Assembly (NCBI GenBank): GCA_900551975.1
Contig: URYA01000080.1
Location: 1 to 7,221 of the forward strand
Origin: an uncultured Collinsella sp.
Lineage (GTDB): Bacteria; Actinomycetota; Coriobacteriia; Coriobacteriales; Coriobacteriaceae
Length of the DNA: 7,221 nt
Direction of reading: 5' to 3'
The translations under genes and the position numbers were made by a program. Within the stretch, counting starts at the first letter, position 1. Each line of letters starts with the position of its first letter. Below are positions 1 through 5,518 of this stretch, piece by piece. Below the pieces are notes generated by a model that saw only the letters and a list, made by a program, of their open reading frames with translations, was not told the DNA's origin and made no database searches.

Positions 1-1221
1 ATTGGACAGGTTGCCGAGCGTGGAGCCACCCGCCATATCGCTCTTGTTGGCGAAGGCCTGCGTGGGCACGTCGGCGTCATCGCAGATGGCCTGGAACACC
101 GCACGGCTAAAGGCGTCGGTGCAGTAGTGCTGGTTGGCGGCTTCCTTAATGACAATACCGCCGTTGAGCACCACCTGATTGCGAGCATCGCACTTCTCGG
201 CATGGTTGGGGTGCACGGCATGCGCGTTGTCGCAGCTCACAAGCATCGAGGCGGCAAGGGCGCGATGGTACGACTCGTCGTCAAAGCCCAGTGATCCGTT
301 AATGCGGCGCAGCGCGTCGGCCAAGAACGTCGACATGGCGCCCTGCTTGGTCTCGGAGCCAACCTCCTCGTTATCAAAGCAGCAAAAGACCGAAACATCG
401 TGCGCGTTCTCAGCACCCAAAAATGCCTGCAGCGAGGTGTAGGCGCAGGCCAGGTCGTCGAGCTTGGGCGTCGAGATAAACTCGTCGGCCCAGCCCCAAA
501 TGCGCGCATCCTGGCGGTTGACCAGGAACAGATCGCGGCCCAGAATTTGCTCGGGCTCAACATCCAGCTCGTCGGCGATCAGGGCGTCAAAGTCGCCCTG
601 CTTAAGGTCGCCAGCGCTGATGAGCGGGCACAGGTCAACGGCTCGGTTGGGAGCAAAGCTCTCGTTAACGCCACGGTTCATGTGGATGGCAAGGCTCGGG
701 ATGATGGCGACTTCGCGCTCGGTAGCGAGCAAACGACTCTCGATACGGTCGCCCTCGCGTACCAGCACGCGGCCCGCGAGTGCCAACGGACGGTCGAACC
801 AGGTGTAGTCGATCATGCCGCCGTAGGCCTCGGTGTTCAGGCGCAGCGTCTCGCCCGCGCCGTCGAGCTCGGGCACGGCCTTAACCTTAAACGTCGGCGA
901 GTCGCTGTGCGACGCCGTCAGCTGAAAATGATAGTCGCCGGCAACGCCGTCCTCGCCCCACGTCGCGGCCAGGTCCTCGCCCACCTTAAAGGCAACAACG
1001 CTCGAGGTGTTGCGCTGCGTGTAATAACGCCCGCCCGGCTCGATGTCCCACGCCGCATTCTCGGGCAGGTAGGTAAAGCCCGCCTCGTCGAGCTCGGCCA
1101 TAATGGTCGCCGCCGTATGGAACATGCTGGGGCATGCCTCGATGAAGTCGATAAGGTCGTTGGCGGCCTCGATATCGTCGGCCGTCACGTGCACGCGCTC
1201 GGGCGTTTCCTGATCCGTCAT
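1..1221 (-). CDS. M18 family zinc aminopeptidase (aspartyl aminopeptidase-like), 3' end beyond window
   Basis: The first 407 codons are visible and the frame is still open at base 1. The family is usually about 430 residues, so only a short C-terminal piece is missing. M18 enzymes are cytoplasmic dinuclear-zinc exopeptidases that remove N-terminal residues, often acidic ones, and usually form large oligomers. Family landmarks occur in order: TASHSDSPTFKVK (first zinc ligand H105, with D107), SLAIHMNR (176-183), the PKLDDL segment with the likely bridging aspartate D255, CFDNEEVGS with the catalytic/zinc pair E285-E286, SCDNAHAVHPNH with D331, and NKSDMAGGSTLGNLSN at the visible end. The final zinc histidine lies outside the window. 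The start at 1219-1221 has a purine-rich ribosome binding site, GGGGAG, about 5 nt upstream. The gene is transcribed divergently from the amidase gene at 1383. The family call is firm; substrate preference is not readable here. Confidence 0.95.
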   Translation of the reverse strand, partial: MTDQETPERVHVTADDIEAANDLIDFIEACPSMFHTAATIMAELDEAGFTYLPENAAWDIEPGGRYYTQRNTSSVVAFKVGEDLAATWGEDGVAGDYHFQLTASHSDSPTFKVKAVPELDGAGETLRLNTEAYGGMIDYTWFDRPLALAGRVLVREGDRIESRLLATEREVAIIPSLAIHMNRGVNESFAPNRAVDLCPLISAGDLKQGDFDALIADELDVEPEQILGRDLFLVNRQDARIWGWADEFISTPKLDDLACAYTSLQAFLGAENAHDVSVFCCFDNEEVGSETKQGAMSTFLADALRRINGSLGFDDESYHRALAASMLVSCDNAHAVHPNHAEKCDARNQVVLNGGIVIKEAANQHYCTDAFSRAVFQAICDDADVPTQAFANKSDMAGGSTLGNLSN

Positions 1222-1382
1222 GCTCTCCCCTTTCGCTGGGTTGATGGTCCCCTCCAGCATACCCCGCCACGCCAGCGCCGCGCCTTTCATTCCATGTTTA
1301 ATCCCGCGCCGCTCACCAAGTTGAGCCATCATGCCCACGCTTCTTTTGCGACAATTACGCTAACAGAACGAGAGGAGCCGTC

Positions 1383-2468
1383 ATGAAGCCACGTAACATT
1401 GCCATCGCCTGCGGTGTCGCGGGAGTCGCCGTCGGCCTTGCCGCTGCCACCGGTATCGTTTATCACAAGCAAATCAAGTCCGCCGCGTCGCTCAAACGCT
1501 TGACCGGCTACGCGGATGGCTATGACCTGTACGCAATCGACATCGCCTACGACTACGATCTTGATCGCATCATCGCCGCTGGCGTGCGCGACGACCAGGC
1601 CTACATCGATGCCGTGGTGGCGCAGGTGCTGCCCGGTGTGCCGGTACATGTCCAGGCGCCCCAGTTTGCCTGCAGCGCTTTTGTCGCCGTAGATGCCGAA
1701 GGCCGCGTGCGCACCGGTCGCAATTACGACTTTAAGGACGACACCTCGGCGCTGCTGGTGCGCAATCACCCACGCAACGGCTATGCCTCCATCGGGTTTG
1801 CTGCCCTTAACAACCTGGGCGATAACACTCCGTTTGACTCCGTCGGCGGACGCGCCGCCGCACTCATGGGCCCGTTTGCCCAGCTCGACGGTGTTAACGA
1901 ATGCGGCGTGTCCATTGCCGTACTCACTCTGGATTCCAAGCCCTGTGACCAGGACACGCAACGCCCCGTCATCAATACCTCGCTCGCCATCCGTCTGGTG
2001 CTCGACCGTGCCGCCACCACGCAAGAAGCTGTCGACCTGCTTTCCGCCTACGACATGCACGCCATGGCAGGACGCGATTACCACTTCTTTATCAACGACG
2101 CCGCCGGTGACGCGCGCGTAGTAGAGTGGGATCCGCGCGATCCGAACCGTGCTTTCAAAGCGACTCCTGTACGCCAGGTTACGAACTTCTACGCTTGCTA
2201 TGGCGACGAAGTGCTGCCCAACCAAAAGAATGACGAGCTGGGCCATGGTAAAGAGCGCGCCGTCGCAATCGCCGATGTCCTTGACGCCCACGCCGGTGCC
2301 CAGGACGAGGCAGTCGCTTGGAAGGCCCTTCGCGCCGCAGCCCAAGAGCCCAATCCGGAAGACATCACCAGCAATACGCAATGGTCGGTCATCTTTGACA
2401 ATACCGAGCCCGCTGCCGCCATCACTCTGCGCCGCCACTGGGGCGACGTCGACGCCTTTGCGCTGTAA
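1383..2468 (+). CDS. Membrane-anchored linear amide C-N hydrolase (choloylglycine hydrolase/penicillin acylase superfamily)
   Basis: This is a 361-residue Ntn-type amidase. Such enzymes cleave non-peptide linear amide bonds, as in bile salt hydrolases, penicillin V acylases and N-acyl-amide hydrolases. A hydrophobic stretch at residues 6-26 is a likely signal anchor, followed by a 70-residue linker. The probable nucleophile is Cys97 in FACSAF. R113 and D116 in GRNYDF sit 16 and 19 residues later, the same spacing as C2-R18-D21 of bile salt hydrolases. Further matches are N172 in GVNECG, the block NTSLAIRLVLDRA (198-210) and N268 in VTNFYA. Because the catalytic Cys is internal, activity should require cleavage before C97. 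The start has GAGGAG 5 nt upstream. The gene stands alone, with the peptidase divergent and pfk 139 bp downstream. Superfamily membership is well supported. Calling it a bile salt hydrolase would be overreach, since those normally begin Met-Cys and lack an anchor. Confidence 0.85.
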   Translation: MKPRNIAIACGVAGVAVGLAAATGIVYHKQIKSAASLKRLTGYADGYDLYAIDIAYDYDLDRIIAAGVRDDQAYIDAVVAQVLPGVPVHVQAPQFACSAFVAVDAEGRVRTGRNYDFKDDTSALLVRNHPRNGYASIGFAALNNLGDNTPFDSVGGRAAALMGPFAQLDGVNECGVSIAVLTLDSKPCDQDTQRPVINTSLAIRLVLDRAATTQEAVDLLSAYDMHAMAGRDYHFFINDAAGDARVVEWDPRDPNRAFKATPVRQVTNFYACYGDEVLPNQKNDELGHGKERAVAIADVLDAHAGAQDEAVAWKALRAAAQEPNPEDITSNTQWSVIFDNTEPAAAITLRRHWGDVDAFAL

Positions 2469-2534
2469 GGAGCCAGGCCCGTCGACCTTACGTTCCCTGA
2501 CGTTGCTTACATTTCCATACGCTTGAGCTAACAC

Positions 2535-2570
2535 GTTTTACCCCCGCATCAACAGTGTGCGGAGGTAAAC
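2535..2570 (+). promoter_or_regulatory. Imperfect 12-bp hairpin between amidase and pfk
   Basis: The arm GTTTTACCCCCGCA (2535-2548) pairs with TGCGGAGGTAAAC (2558-2570), leaving one bulged T, one C/A mismatch and a 9-nt loop. No T-run follows on either strand, so a classical intrinsic terminator is unlikely. It lies 66 nt after the amidase stop and 37 nt before the pfk start. It could be an attenuator, an RNA stability element or a protein-binding site. The pairing is directly visible; the function is a guess. Confidence 0.5.
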
Positions 2571-2572
2571 TT

Positions 2573-2588
2573 ATGCGCATGTTATAAC
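2573..2588 (+). promoter_or_regulatory. Two adjacent 8-bp palindromes with an extended -10-like element before pfk
   Basis: ATGCGCAT (2573-2580) is followed directly by GTTATAAC (2581-2588); both are perfect palindromes. The junction also reads TGTTATAAC, which fits an extended -10 (TGn-TATAAC, hexamer 2583-2588). No good -35 box lies 16-18 nt upstream. If it is used as a promoter, transcription would start near 2595, at the edge of the GGAAGG ribosome binding site, giving a very short leader. A repressor site overlapping the promoter is an equally good reading. Confidence 0.3.
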
Positions 2589-2607
2589 TTGCCCGGAAGG
2601 ATTCATC

Positions 2608-3687
2608 ATGCTCAGGATCGGTCTTCTTACCAGTGGCGGCGACTGCCAAGCGCTCAACGCCACCATGCGCGGCATCGTCAAAACGCTTATGACCAATAGC
2701 GAAGAACCTATCGAGATCTATGGTTTTGAGGACGGCTACCAGGGCCTTATCTACAGCAGGTTCCGCGTCATGACGCCCGCCGATTTTAGCGGTATCCTCA
2801 CCCGCGGCGGCACTATTCTGGGCACGAGCCGCACGCCGTTCAAGCGCCTGGATACCCCCGAAGCCGATGGTGTCGAGAAGGTGCCGGCGATGGTCCACAC
2901 CTATCATAAGCTGCAGCTCGACTGCCTGTTTATGCTGGGCGGTAACGGCTCCACCAAGACCGCCAACCGCCTGCGCGAAGAGGGCCTCAACGTTATCGCC
3001 CTGCCCAAGACCATCGATAACGACACATGGGGCACCGAGCTGACGTTTGGCTTTACGAGCGCCATCGACGTCGCCACCAAGTGCATCGACGACATCCACA
3101 CCACCGCTTCGAGCCACGGCCGCGTGTTCGTTATCGAGATCATGGGCCACAAGGTTGGCTGGATCCCGCTGTATGCCGGCGTCGCGGGCGGCGCGGATGT
3201 CATCTTGATTCCCGAGATCCCCTACGACATGGATAACGTCATCAAGACCATCGAGCATCGCATGGAGACCGGCAGCCGCTTTACCATCGTGGCCGTCGCC
3301 GAGGGCGCTATCTCCAAGGAGGACGCGGCGCTGTCCAAGAAGGAGTACAAGAAAAAGCTCGCCGAGCGCACGAGCCCTTCGATCGTGTACGACATCGCCA
3401 AGGAGATTGAGGCCAAGACCGGTCGCGAGACCCGCGTCGCCATCCCCGGCCACACGCAGCGCGGCGGCCAGCCCGATGCCCAGGACCGTATCTTTGCGAC
3501 CCAGTGTGGCGTCGAGGCGGCACTGGGATGCCTGCGCGGCGAGTTTGGCTACATGATTGCCCTGCGTGACGGCAAGATGTGCCACATGCCGCTCGAGGAG
3601 GTCGCCGGCAAGCTCAAGTATGTCGATCCCCAGAGCGATCTGGTACGCGAGGCCAAGGCGCTGGGCATCAGCTTCGGCGACGAATAG
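2608..3687 (+). CDS. pfkA: 6-phosphofructokinase (PFK-A superfamily, mixed-type group)
   Basis: The 359-residue cytoplasmic enzyme phosphorylates fructose 6-phosphate to fructose 1,6-bisphosphate, the committed step of glycolysis. Landmarks are the N-terminal phosphate loop TSGGDCQALNATMRG (8-22), GGNGSTKTANRL (111-122), PKTIDND (133-139) with the catalytic base D137, TFGFTSAID (146-154), EIMGHKVGWIPLYAGVAGG (177-195), AEGA (231-234, E232 as sugar-phosphate ligand), and GHTQRGGQPDAQDR (281-294) with H282 and R285. G114 matches E. coli Gly104, typical of ATP enzymes. K134 matches position 124, where pyrophosphate enzymes carry Lys. Glycine plus lysine is known in ATP-using actinobacterial enzymes, so ATP is the likelier donor. 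N113 replaces the usual Asp of GGDGS. The start has GGAAGG 7 nt upstream. The stop codon is the first three bases of the palindrome at 3685-3857. Confidence 0.95.
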   Translation: MLRIGLLTSGGDCQALNATMRGIVKTLMTNSEEPIEIYGFEDGYQGLIYSRFRVMTPADFSGILTRGGTILGTSRTPFKRLDTPEADGVEKVPAMVHTYHKLQLDCLFMLGGNGSTKTANRLREEGLNVIALPKTIDNDTWGTELTFGFTSAIDVATKCIDDIHTTASSHGRVFVIEIMGHKVGWIPLYAGVAGGADVILIPEIPYDMDNVIKTIEHRMETGSRFTIVAVAEGAISKEDAALSKKEYKKKLAERTSPSIVYDIAKEIEAKTGRETRVAIPGHTQRGGQPDAQDRIFATQCGVEAALGCLRGEFGYMIALRDGKMCHMPLEEVAGKLKYVDPQSDLVREAKALGISFGDE

Positions 3688-3857
3688 CCTCGGCCGAAAC
3701 TGCTCTCATCGGAGGCCCCAGGGCTTACCTCCCAAATCGTCCTCGGACATGTCAGGATCCCGCCGTGCGCTTCGCGCGGCGGGATCCTTCCGTCCTGCGG
3801 AAAGATTTGGGAGGTAAGCCCTGGGGCCTCCAGCGGTAACCGGGGAGGCCGAGGCTA
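3685..3857. repeat. 173-bp concentric palindrome with three perfect stems and symmetric mismatched blocks
   Basis: All pairing is centred on base 3771. The outer stem is 11 bp (3685-3695 with 3847-3857; TAGCCTCGGCC), the middle stem is a perfect 28 bp (3711-3738 with 3804-3831), and the inner stem is 12 bp (3754-3765 with 3777-3788; AGGATCCCGCCG), extended by TGCG/CGCG with one T/G pair to a 3-nt loop. The stems are separated by blocks of exactly 15 nt on each side (3696-3710 opposite 3832-3846, and 3739-3753 opposite 3789-3803) that do not pair with each other. One block folds on itself (TTCCG 3788-3792 with CGGAA 3798-3802). The first base is the T of the pfk TAG stop. As RNA it would form a very long hairpin that could stop transcription or protect the pfk 3' end. 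It could also be a non-autonomous mobile element, since both ends are TA. No protein is encoded. Confidence 0.9.
3754..3788 (+). terminator. Possible terminator hairpin for pfk (core of the long palindrome)
   Basis: A GC-rich stem of 12 bp plus 4 more, with a CTT loop, starts 66 nt after the pfk stop. The stem is strong enough to pause RNA polymerase, but the tail is TTCCGTCC rather than a T-run, so intrinsic termination is uncertain. No other terminator candidate follows pfk before the next gene. Confidence 0.35.
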
Positions 3858-3893
3858 TCCGTCTTCTTGCTGCGGGTGCCTGGTCTGAAATTC

Positions 3894-3960
3894 AGTTGCG
3901 GTGAAATGGTTCCTGCTTAGCCCGCAAATGGCTGAATCTAGGAACTATTCCACCGCAACT
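3894..3960. repeat. AGTTGCGGTG hairpin repeat, copy 1
   Basis: The 21-nt arm 3894-3914 pairs with 3940-3960 with one A/C mismatch and one G/T pair. The base is AGTTGCGGTG/CACCGCAACT and the upper stem is GTTCCT/AGGAAC. The 25-nt loop contains a smaller 4-bp stem (AGCC 3919-3922 with GGCT 3930-3933). A second copy with the same base and a different but still paired upper stem lies at 5119-5187. Both copies continue past the right arm as TTAC. This looks like a dispersed intergenic palindrome of REP or MITE type. It could act as a bidirectional terminator or RNA element, but that is inference. Confidence 0.85.
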
Positions 3961-4130
3961 TACTGAGTGGGGGCTCTTAGCTGCTACCCTGAAATGGCTG
4001 GTCGTTAGGGGTTGCTACCGGTAGTTGCGGTAGGGTTGGGGCAGATTCTAACTAGAAATGGTGGTCGCCACCGGTTGTTCTCGGCATACTCGGCTCATTC
4101 GATTACGATCACCACATGAAAGGAACTGTT
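3961..4130. other. Non-coding leader of the HTH gene with small palindromes
   Basis: Together with the two repeats above, this fills the 443-bp gap between pfk and the HTH gene. It contains a perfect 10-bp palindrome CTACCGGTAG (4015-4024), running into a lone AGTTGCGGT (4023-4031) that matches the base of the hairpin family but has no clear partner arm. A short hairpin GGTGG-TCG-CCACC lies at 4060-4072. The word AAATGG occurs at 3904, 3926, 3992 and 4056. No convincing -35/-10 pair is visible; CATACT (4085-4090) is the best -10-like hexamer. I see no open frame of interest here. Confidence 0.5.
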
Positions 4131-5069
4131 ATGGATCTTGCGATGGCGCAGCGGCTCGTTGATCGCCGCAAAGCCGCCGGGCTTTCTCAGGAGGCGCTTG
4201 CCGCCCAGCTGGGCGTGAGTCGTCAGGCTGTCAGTAAATGGGAGCGCAGCGAATCCTCGCCCGATACCGATAACCTTATTGCGCTCGCCGCGCTGTATGG
4301 CGTGTCGCTGGATGAGCTGCTGTATGGGGAGGCGATGGATAGCACTGATGACTCGCAAGCTGATGATGAGGCACAGAACAGCAACGCCGGCACCAAAACT
4401 TCAGATGAGACCGGAGAGGCTGAGGCTTCTACTGAGCACGCTGGTTACAGCGATAAGCCACTTGTCGATATTTCCCTCGCGCGAGGCATCCACGTTATTG
4501 ATCCCAACAAAGGCGAAGAGGTCCATGTTGGCTGGAGTGGCATCCATGTGGCTAACGAGCGCAAGGGTGAAGAGGTCCATGTGGGGCCAGGCGGATTGCA
4601 TATCGATACGCTTGAGGACGATGGGCATAGCGTGCATACCAATGACGACGGCACCGTCACCATCGACGGCGAGACGTTTTCCAGCTGGAAGGAAGCACAC
4701 GACAAGCTCGACCATCATGGCAAGCATTTCCACACCAAGGTCGGACGTGCATGGAACAAATTCCCCTTCCCCGCGCTCGTCGCCCTCGCCTACCTGGTGC
4801 TCGGCATTGCCTACGGCACATGGGCTGCAGGACTCTTCCTCATCTTTTTGATTCCCGTTTACTACGCGATTGGTGACTTTATCGATCGGCGCCACCTGTC
4901 TAAGCTGATCGAGGTCATCTACCCGGCAGCCGCCATCGCTTGGTTCCTCTACATATGGCTCTGTTTGGGACAGCCCCATCCTGCATGGATCATCCTCATC
5001 ACGATTCCCATCGTAAAGGCGCTCATGCGCTGGTGTCGCAAACAATGGAAGTGCCGCAAACAGGCCTAA
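4131..5069 (+). CDS. XRE-type HTH protein with 18-residue repeats and C-terminal membrane domain
   Basis: The protein has 312 residues from ATG 4131. The N-terminus is a clear Cro/CI-type HTH: RRKAAGLSQEALAAQLGVSR (12-31) then QAVSKWERS, ending with SLDELLYG near residue 66. An acidic low-complexity linker follows (about 67-110). Then come three tandem 18-residue units (119-172) of GIHV/KGEEVHVG type, and a His-rich stretch near 193-202. The C-terminus has about four hydrophobic segments (roughly 213-229, 230-249, 261-281, 284-298) and a basic tail. The layout suggests a membrane-tethered regulator that senses something at the membrane and binds DNA. The target and signal are unknown; autoregulation of its structured leader is plausible but unproven. 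I prefer ATG 4131 because AAAGGA ends 6 nt upstream; an in-frame ATG at 4116 has no ribosome binding site. Confidence 0.85.
   Translation: MDLAMAQRLVDRRKAAGLSQEALAAQLGVSRQAVSKWERSESSPDTDNLIALAALYGVSLDELLYGEAMDSTDDSQADDEAQNSNAGTKTSDETGEAEASTEHAGYSDKPLVDISLARGIHVIDPNKGEEVHVGWSGIHVANERKGEEVHVGPGGLHIDTLEDDGHSVHTNDDGTVTIDGETFSSWKEAHDKLDHHGKHFHTKVGRAWNKFPFPALVALAYLVLGIAYGTWAAGLFLIFLIPVYYAIGDFIDRRHLSKLIEVIYPAAAIAWFLYIWLCLGQPHPAWIILITIPIVKALMRWCRKQWKCRKQA
4485..4646 (+). repeat. Three tandem 54-bp units inside the HTH gene
   Basis: Units start at 4485, 4539 and 4593 and encode GIHVIDPNKGEEVHVGWS, GIHVANERKGEEVHVGPG and GLHIDTLEDDGHSVHTND. The first two are close at DNA level, and the third has diverged at its end. 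Alternating hydrophobic and polar residues with a glycine turn in each unit suggest stacked beta strands, as in beta-solenoid or adhesin-like folds. The period is seen directly; the fold is inferred. Confidence 0.8.
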
Positions 5070-5118
5070 ACCGCCCCAACCAGCCGGCGCCACTCATCCG
5101 ACACCGCTCGCCCCTTCC

Positions 5119-5187
5119 AAGTTGCGGTGAAATAGGGACTGTTTTGAAGCTCCAAAGCGCCCAACAGTCCGTATATCACCGCAACTT
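5119..5187. repeat. AGTTGCGGTG hairpin repeat, copy 2
   Basis: The 25-nt arm 5119-5143 pairs with 5163-5187 at 23 of 25 positions around a 19-nt loop. The base matches copy 1 (AAGTTGCGGTGA), while the upper stem is GGACTGTT/AACAGTCC instead of GTTCCT/AGGAAC. It starts 50 nt after the stop of the HTH gene and may end that transcript, although no T-run follows. Confidence 0.85.
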
Positions 5188-5245
5188 ACAAACAACTGGG
5201 TCAGATCCGGCACGGAGATTAGCATTGAGCTGACCGCACACCAAG

Positions 5246-5393
5246 AAAAGGACCCATTTACTACGTTTAACTCGAGAGGGCCGACCATACCCGCCTTTTC
5301 CGAAAATTGACAAGCCCTCTACCTGCGGTTTTATTTTTCGTTTTCCCGGCATGGTTGAGGGTATCCAATTAAACGTAGTAGATAGGCCCATTT
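5246..5393. repeat. Inverted repeat with about 48-bp arms around an AT-rich core
   Basis: The arm 5246-5293 aligns with the reverse complement of 5346-5393 without gaps at 34 of 48 positions. The outer 25 match at 21, including an unbroken TACTACGTTTAA. The 52-nt core contains CGAAAA (5301-5306) facing TTTTCG (5335-5340) and a T-rich run at 5329-5344. In one frame both arms end with codons for GPIYYV followed by TAA, on opposite strands. No transposase is encoded. It could be a small non-autonomous element, a bidirectional terminator or two relic gene ends facing each other. With hairpin copy 2 it accounts for most of the 449-bp gap between the HTH gene and the next gene; 5394-5518 shows only a TAGAAT hexamer (5472-5477) that could serve as a -10. 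Confidence 0.75.
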
Positions 5394-5518
5394 TGCGGCA
5401 TACGACCCATTCAAGCCCAATCTCGAAGGCTAAAGAGAGCCTCTCATCCACGCCTGTGAGCGAAAACCAAATAGAATGAAAGGCAAATGGAAAAGCCCGT
5501 TTAACGAGCGGAGGACAT

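Noticed and set aside
400..1386. Plus-strand open frame of 328 codons
   Set aside because: It is antisense to the M18 aminopeptidase, whose motifs are unmistakable on the minus strand. The frame has no ribosome binding site, no recognisable domain and shadow-like composition typical of high-GC coding DNA.
1404..1412. Possible lipobox AIAC near the amidase N-terminus
   Set aside because: The Cys is at residue 10, before the hydrophobic stretch ends, so a lipoprotein signal peptide is not possible there. A signal anchor fits better.
1329..2534. Minus-strand open frame of 401 codons
   Set aside because: It is an antisense shadow of the amidase gene. The plus-strand product carries correctly spaced family residues; this one shows none.
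2488..3585. Minus-strand open frame of 365 codons
   Set aside because: It is an antisense shadow of phosphofructokinase, rich in Gly, Ala, Val and Asp, with no family motif.
3557..3839. Two short plus-strand frames running from pfk into the long palindrome
   Set aside because: They exist because the palindrome is GC-rich and stop-poor. Both overlap pfk and lack ribosome binding sites.
4116..4130. Earlier in-frame ATG for the HTH protein
   Set aside because: No ribosome binding site precedes it, whereas AAAGGA sits correctly before ATG 4131. The extra five residues (MKGTV) are not part of the HTH fold.
4485..4646. Tandem 54-bp units as a possible CRISPR-like array
   Set aside because: The units are contiguous with no spacers and are in frame within a gene. 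They encode protein repeats.
4401..5093. Minus-strand open frame of 230 codons
   Set aside because: It is an antisense shadow of the HTH membrane protein. The plus strand has a textbook HTH and a clear ribosome binding site.
5176..5451. Minus-strand frame of 91 codons across the inverted repeat
   Set aside because: It reads through both palindromic repeats and shows no domain. It is better explained as repeat DNA.
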